Part shown: positions 59,066 to 64,000 of the stretch, in pieces
Position numbering within the stretch: position 1 is the first letter of the stretch
How the letters are laid out: every line of letters starts with the position of its first letter
Source: Panorpa germanica
Taxonomy: Eukaryota; Arthropoda; Insecta; Mecoptera; Panorpidae
NCBI GenBank assembly: GCA_963678705.1
Contig: OY783221.1
Location: 7,068,001-7,132,000 of the forward strand
Direction: 5' to 3'
Length of the DNA: 64,000 nt
The notes under the pieces: generated by a model
Told to the model about the DNA's origin: nothing
The model's database searches: none
The model's input: the letters and a program-made list of their open reading frames with translations, nothing else
Position numbers and translations under genes: made by a program

Positions 59066-59960
59066 TTTGTAATGTACTGAGGATAAATGATCTCTGTTAT
59101 TACAATATCCAAAAATGAGATAAAATTCAAAAATTCCATCGTCTCATGAAAACATAATTTAGCATGAATATTACTATGATTTCAGGTAATATTAATTAAA
59201 TCGAACACTGAGACAAAACGCTGTATGTGCTACAATATTTTATACCACCATCAATAAATATTTGATGAATATTTTACCAATTTTATAAAATCAATAACTT
59301 TCATACAAGATACAACAATACGATAGTACGTTCAAGTTCTGTTTAGTTTGCAAACTATGTATTTTATTTTGTTATCACTTTCTGAAGCTGAAGTCATCAC
59401 GATGTGTTTACCCACTCTGTATTCCACGTTGTTTACATTTGGTAGATGGTAGCAGACCGTTTTATGTCTTCGAGTGTTAGATGAGGTATAAGGACGCAAT
59501 CGCATCTGATAACACTATGTTTGCTTAAGTTGTTACCCATATATTCCATATCCTATATAAACCATAAAAGCAAGTAAACTTCTATGTACTCTGGGCGGAC
59601 CAGGTGTGGTAAAAGTACGGCTCTTTTGTATTTCGAAAGCAGCTGTATCTGAAAAGCACCATTGTATGTATCTCGAGCATTATAAGCGGTGTTATGGCCT
59701 AGCAAATAGATTTAGATTCATAATTTCTATTCTTTTGTTAAGCTTTATTAGAACCAGTGTCACTTTGAGATAAGGTCACCCGTCTATCGTTAAGTGTCGA
59801 TTAGTCAGTAATCATGGCAGAGATTTATAGTGTAAACATGTAAGAGAGGGGAAACGGGGAGGAAAAATAAACAATAAATAAACAGTAACTTTTCCACTTG
59901 CGCTGCTGATAGTAACACATTCATACGAGTAAACTTACGGCTATCTTTGGTTATTATTAA

Positions 59961-60120
59961 AAGATCTTTCAATAAGGGCTTTCATTTTAATGGTCTTTTA
60001 AGTTTCATACAGGTTTCATTTTAATGTTAACAAATTTAAATGCAATCGTGAAAAGTGATTGTATTTCTATTTTAATGCAAAGTACAAGTTAGTAATGGAA
60101 CACAATATCTGCTGACAGTT
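59961..60120 (+). mobile_element. degenerate relative of MITE family M3
   Basis: GATCTTTCAATAAGGGCTTT, then CATTTTAATGG resembles the M3 end (GGTCGTTCAATAAGAGCAGT, then CATTTTAAAT). The block TTTTAATGCAAAGTACAAGT, then TAGTAATGGAACACAATATC, then TGC matches the M3 interior at 14,208-14,262. The right arm is not preserved. Confidence 0.6.
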
Positions 60121-60224
60121 AAAAATTTTTTTGGTAATTATTTACGTAGTTACAACTGGTCCGACGACCAATCTGCAATTTATCCATAACCAAAACATGT
60201 ATATAACATACGATATTAAGGGAT

Positions 60225-60790
60225 AGTACATAAATTACCCCTTTTTGTGACGTCACACATTTGAAAAAATAAGTTCTTTTTCGTTTTCTTTTATGCTTTT
60301 TTGGTTTTAATATTATTATTTTTTTAAGACTAATTTTAGATTCTTCTTTTTCTTCTTCAGTGGCTCGACAGCCCTGGGTGGGCCCTGGCCTTCTCAAGAA
60401 TTTTCCGAATGATTTAATTACTTGAGATTTCGTAACAAGGTTTTTCACGGGGTGGAGTTGTTAGCACCACGCCCAACCTGGAGGATCAGTCCCCTAATAT
60501 AAACCCCAGTGGCAGGGTGCCCGGCTATACCCCCAGGCACTGGGTACCCATTTTAGTCGCCTCTTACGACATGCATGAGCAACATTGGGACTATTCTTTC
60601 ACACCCGGTCACCACTCGGGAATTATAACCAAAACCCAGATAATATCTGGCCCGGGGATCGAACCCGAGGACATAGTAGTCAGAGTCAAGCAAGCAATTT
60701 TAGATTAGACCGTCACAAATCTAATGACTAGTTCTCCTCCCATGTCACATGTTGTCACACTTTGGGGACACCCTCCCCCTTCGTCACTTG
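60225..60790. repeat. TGACGTCAC repeat interrupted by a SINE
   Basis: The left part (ATAAATTACCCCTTTTTGTG, ACGTCACACATTTGAAAAA, T-rich, CTAATTTTAGATT) and right part (ATTTTAGATTAGACCGTCAC, CATGTTGTCACACTTTGGGG, ACACCCTCCCCCTT) form one repeat when the SINE at 60,343-60,695 and one copy of its 11-bp target duplication are taken out. The order is that of the 8.7 kb units. Confidence 0.65.
60332..60706 (-). mobile_element. second SINE type (S2) with 11-bp target-site duplication
   Basis: AATTTTAGATT occurs at 60,332-60,342 and 60,696-60,706. The body between them, on the minus strand, begins with a tRNA-like head shared with S1 (GACTACTATGTCCTCGGGTT, CGATCCCCGGGCCAGATA, TCTGGGTTTTGGTTATAATT). 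It then has a different body (CATGTCGTAAGAGGCGACTA, GCCTGGGGGTATAGCCGGGC, GTTGGGCGTGGTGCTAACAA, GGGCCCACCCAGGGCTGTCG) and a GAA-rich tail (AAGAAGAAAAAGAAGAA). The tail abuts the left duplication, as expected for minus orientation. The GTCGTAAGAGGCGACTA phrase is widespread in insect repeats. Confidence 0.88.
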
Positions 60791-61479
60791 ACATTTATTT
60801 AATTTACACTATTTAAATTTTTTTTTTATTTGTCACTGTAGTTCAAAAGGTACAATTAAAAAAATAGTATGCCTGTACAGCGTTACTTTCCAGTAGAGAA
60901 GGACCGTCGTTGCGTTTGCGACCTTAGACTAAAGTAATACCACTGTCTAAGACAAAAATGAATTTCTTCAAGAAAAACAAATGACGATATGATTTATTAC
61001 ATTATTTATTTTTTAACTTAAAGAATTTTATTATTAATAATATCGCATATTAAGTGAAAATTGAAATCTAATAAGTAGTTGATAACAGGTCTTGCGAATT
61101 GTAGAACGTCGTCCAATGTGGCCCTTGCTTTGGGTTTGGCTACATCTTTGGAACACACTGTTCTTCATATTTCAGTGTTCAATATAATATTATATTGTAA
61201 AAGAGAGGTCTTGATTTTATATCTGCAATAAAATTGTTATGAAGAATCGTCTAATAAAATTTTATGTATAAAATAATTTGTTGAATATATTTCTTTTCAA
61301 AATATTTCACGCAAATTTTATAAAGTTGAACCATATTTTTTCATTTTATTTTACTTTAAAAATAACAAGTTGTATATTATGTAACATTGTTTACGTTGCA
61401 AGTAATTTTTGTTATGTTAGATAAACCTTAAACACACATAACTTGTGTTTAACAAAGAAATAATCTTTATAAAAATTCA

Positions 61480-61662
61480 GCCTGCGTATGTTTGTGCTCG
61501 CAAAACTCGAAAAGTAGTCGATTGGTTGATTTGAAATTTTGGCGTGTCGAAAACCGAATTCATTTCTTTCGTTTCTTTCCAGTTGATCGTCATCTGTGTT
61601 TGTGTTTTCGTGGCCCAATTTTGCTAGTGTAAAATAAAAATAAGCTTTAAGGTTAGGTTAAC
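61480..61662. promoter_or_regulatory. possible promoter or untranslated exon
   Basis: A moderately GC-richer patch in AT-rich DNA (TTGGCGTGTCGAAAACCGAA, CATCTGTGTTTGTGTTTTCG, TGGCCCAATTTTGC) is followed by AAG|GTTAGG, a possible donor. The minus strand carries a 68-codon ATG frame with no recognised similarity. Either an alternative 5' exon or chance composition; no direct evidence of transcription. Confidence 0.2.
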
Positions 61663-64000
61663 TATTAACAATTATTGTTACGTAAATATTACGTTTTAAA
61701 GCACATCTATTTAATTATAGTGTTTTACTATTGCATTAAATTAGACAATGCTGTATTCTTTTCTAATTTAGAAGTTTCATACAATGTACTTTCTTACCTT
61801 GGCACATTTCCCTCTCAGGTATTTTGTTATCCGAGAGAGCAATCCCAATCCGTTGTAATTTCACAAAAATAATTAATACGAATAAATAAACAACGTCGTT
61901 TTTTGGTGAAATAATTTTGAAGTGATGTGTTTTCTATAAACAAGTAATTTCTATAAAAATTTGGACAATATTTAACATATTTTTAAATAACATAACATTT
62001 TAAAATATTTTTTTTTTGTGTTTTAAAGAAATATTTCTGTGTATGCCTTTAACAAAATTGGCACAATTTGAATAGATCGTCTGAAAATTAAATTTAATGT
62101 AAAAAAAATGATGTTAAACATTTTAAATTTAACAAATTAATTACTAAAAATCTTTAATAATTTTTAACGCATAAAATATATTGACTCAATTGTCAAATTA
62201 CACTGAATTAAGTTCGAATATAAATAAATTATTTCGGCGTACTAGATCAATTAGTAATATCTTCTATCATGTGACTACGAAATTTTAATGGCGGTATTAT
62301 TTAAATAATTTGTTAATTTTATATTTTATTTATTTAATTGTATTGAGTGTTTCAGTAGTAGGACATATTCATAAATTGAATATTTAATTCGGATGTCCCA
62401 CGGTCATAATTTAGTCACAGTCGTTGATCTATTATTATATTCGCTGAATTACACAACATGAAACTGTATGTGACATCCTCTGGCAGGGGAGGCCAACATA
62501 TCGCTCTGTTATTTCTAAAAATCTTTTATCTTTCATTGGTATGAATCTAAATAAAATTCAATATATTCTAAGTTCTTTTAAAACGTAATGTATTCGTAAT
62601 TCGTACACTGTTAAAAATGTTCTTAATTTGAATACAAACTTGATAGACAAATGCGTATTAAAATTAAGAAGCGGTTATTAATTTTTTTATGATACATTTT
62701 GGTCTGAATTTGTTAAGGAATTCTTTGGAAATGCAATTTTTTTAATACCTGGTTCTAAAATATGTTTTAAAATTTATACAGTTTTTTAGAGTGATAGTTA
62801 TAACGCAAAATATGGTCCAGGAACCTGAATCAGAAGACACAATAGTTTGATGTAAAACATTAATGATCTCAGACAGTGTGCTGTCAGTATTATGGAACAT
62901 GTACCTGAGATTCATATTCAGAAGTATCTTAATACGTGAGTAATGTTTCTCTCCGTGAATATCGAGAATGGAATTCTAGCCAATTTTATGGCAGTTACTA
63001 ATTACTAGTGCTTGGTTTTATATACATATATATTCTATATATATTTTAGGGAAAATGCATGCTTTAATTTAATTGCTTTATTTTAGGTGTTAACGACTCA
63101 ATTTTACTTGCATATTTTCTAAAAATATACACATAGCATATTATATGTACATTGTACATACTTATATAAATCAATGCTCTATTAATTATTTTATTGTTAC
63201 CGTTTGACATATTATGCTGGAACTAATTACATAATTTTACTTATTCAGCAAAGCCGGTAATGAAGAAAACATAATGCTTATAAACATTTGCCAGTGTTTC
63301 GGTTTAGGTCGGTATAATATGAGGAATTTGTGATCTGATTGTGCTTCTTGGTAGTGACGAAATTTATGCATTATTATGAACGTTTTTAGTAGAAACATAG
63401 TATTTTTTTTCTTAAACATATTTCACTGCCTGTCACCGTAATATATAAATAATAAAAAAAACTAAACATTTATTTTAATAAAGTCTGCTTATGTATCTAT
63501 ATTTTTCATTTTAGTATTTGTTTTTCAGTGATTTATTTTAGCAATTATTTTAGAAATTTGGATTTTTTCATGAAATGTGTAATTTATTCAGGTACCAATT
63601 AATAAAACACTTGTTGAAATATATTATTACATATAGAAAAAAATTAATTCGATTTGGGGCGTCTTTCTTCGGTCCCTATTAACTACGCAAACCGTGGTCC
63701 TGGTATATATTTTCATATCTACATATGAATTTTTGTTATAAAACCATTACATTATAAAACTCATAGTAATTTTTGCAGTATATTTCTCACAGAGTATGTT
63801 ATTCCGCTAATATACCTCAAATAAAACGTGTAACAACAATATTAGTCCACACAAAGATATCTAAAAATGATTTTGTGATAGATATCTGTATAAAGGTTCC
63901 TTACCCCTGAATGATGCATCAATGTATTATATATTATGGTGACCATAGACTTTGTGTATGGTCGGGATCATTAATATTGTACGTACATTCAATATATATT

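Larger units (their letters stand above)
40030..64000. other. presumed first intron of the furin-type gene (24 kb or more), no other gene recognised
   Basis: I searched by eye for propeptide and catalytic-domain exons on the plus strand and did not find any; short exons could escape this. The content is AT-rich sequence with SINEs, LINE tails, MITEs, a Helitron-like element and dispersed repeats, listed individually. Stretches with nothing I can name: 42.8-43.9, 46.2-48.2, 53.1-54.9, 57.7-58.9 and 61.7-64.0 kb. Confidence 0.45.

Noticed and set aside
1..64000. CRISPR arrays, operons, ribosome binding sites, bacterial attachment sites
   Set aside because: The window is eukaryotic: GT-AG introns, poly(A) signals, SINEs and insect gene families; no regularly spaced identical repeats with unique spacers were found.

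Overview
This is about 64 kb of AT-rich (roughly three quarters A+T by eye) insect nuclear DNA. Genes have many short exons with GT-AG introns, one gene is nested in the intron of another, and the rest is filled with small transposable elements. The order is not certain. The C-terminal fragments of a non-LTR retrotransposon (a CxxC...H-type tail) and the style of the EcKinase gene recall Hymenoptera, but this is an impression from memory.

Layout. Positions 1-16,897 hold the 5' part of casein kinase I gamma (gish/CSNK1G) on the minus strand. Its two first coding exons (16,836-16,897 and 8,372-8,541) are separated by an 8.3 kb intron, and the rest of the gene lies beyond the left edge. A 1.9 kb spacer follows, then CEP120 (plus strand, 18,832-23,844, 15 constitutive exons plus one candidate cassette exon), with a perfect RFX-type X-box just upstream. 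MMADHC (minus, 24,466-25,803, five exons) converges on CEP120. GPKOW, a spliceosomal G-patch/KOW protein (minus, 26,296-31,676, six exons), lies 0.5 kb upstream of MMADHC. A two-exon EcKinase-like gene (plus, 27,957-30,001) with its own TATA/Inr promoter sits inside GPKOW intron 4 on the opposite strand. From 31.7 to 39.8 kb there is intergenic, repeat-rich DNA. At 39,832-40,029 is the first coding exon of a furin-type proprotein convertase (plus). I see no further exon of it, so 40,030-64,000 is read as its first intron, packed with repeats.

Mobile DNA. Five MITE-like families with terminal inverted repeats are visible, three of them in more than one copy. There is also a tRNA-derived SINE family with at least seven copies or fragments, a second SINE sharing that head but carrying a different body, and 5'-truncated LINE tails. 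A Helitron-like element, an unclassified dispersed family of four copies, and TGACGTCAC-containing repeats complete the set. Several insertions are proven internally by target-site duplications (11, 15 and 22 bp).

The protein genes are not a pathway: signalling kinase, centriole assembly, cobalamin handling, splicing, small-molecule kinase and proprotein processing. The most interesting gene-level observations are the in-frame 88-codon symmetric exon that would interrupt the CEP120 coiled coil, the X-box in front of CEP120, the nested EcKinase gene, and a GPKOW whose C-terminus is an RS-like tail with no visible second KOW motif. I found no CRISPR, rRNA or genuine tRNA gene.
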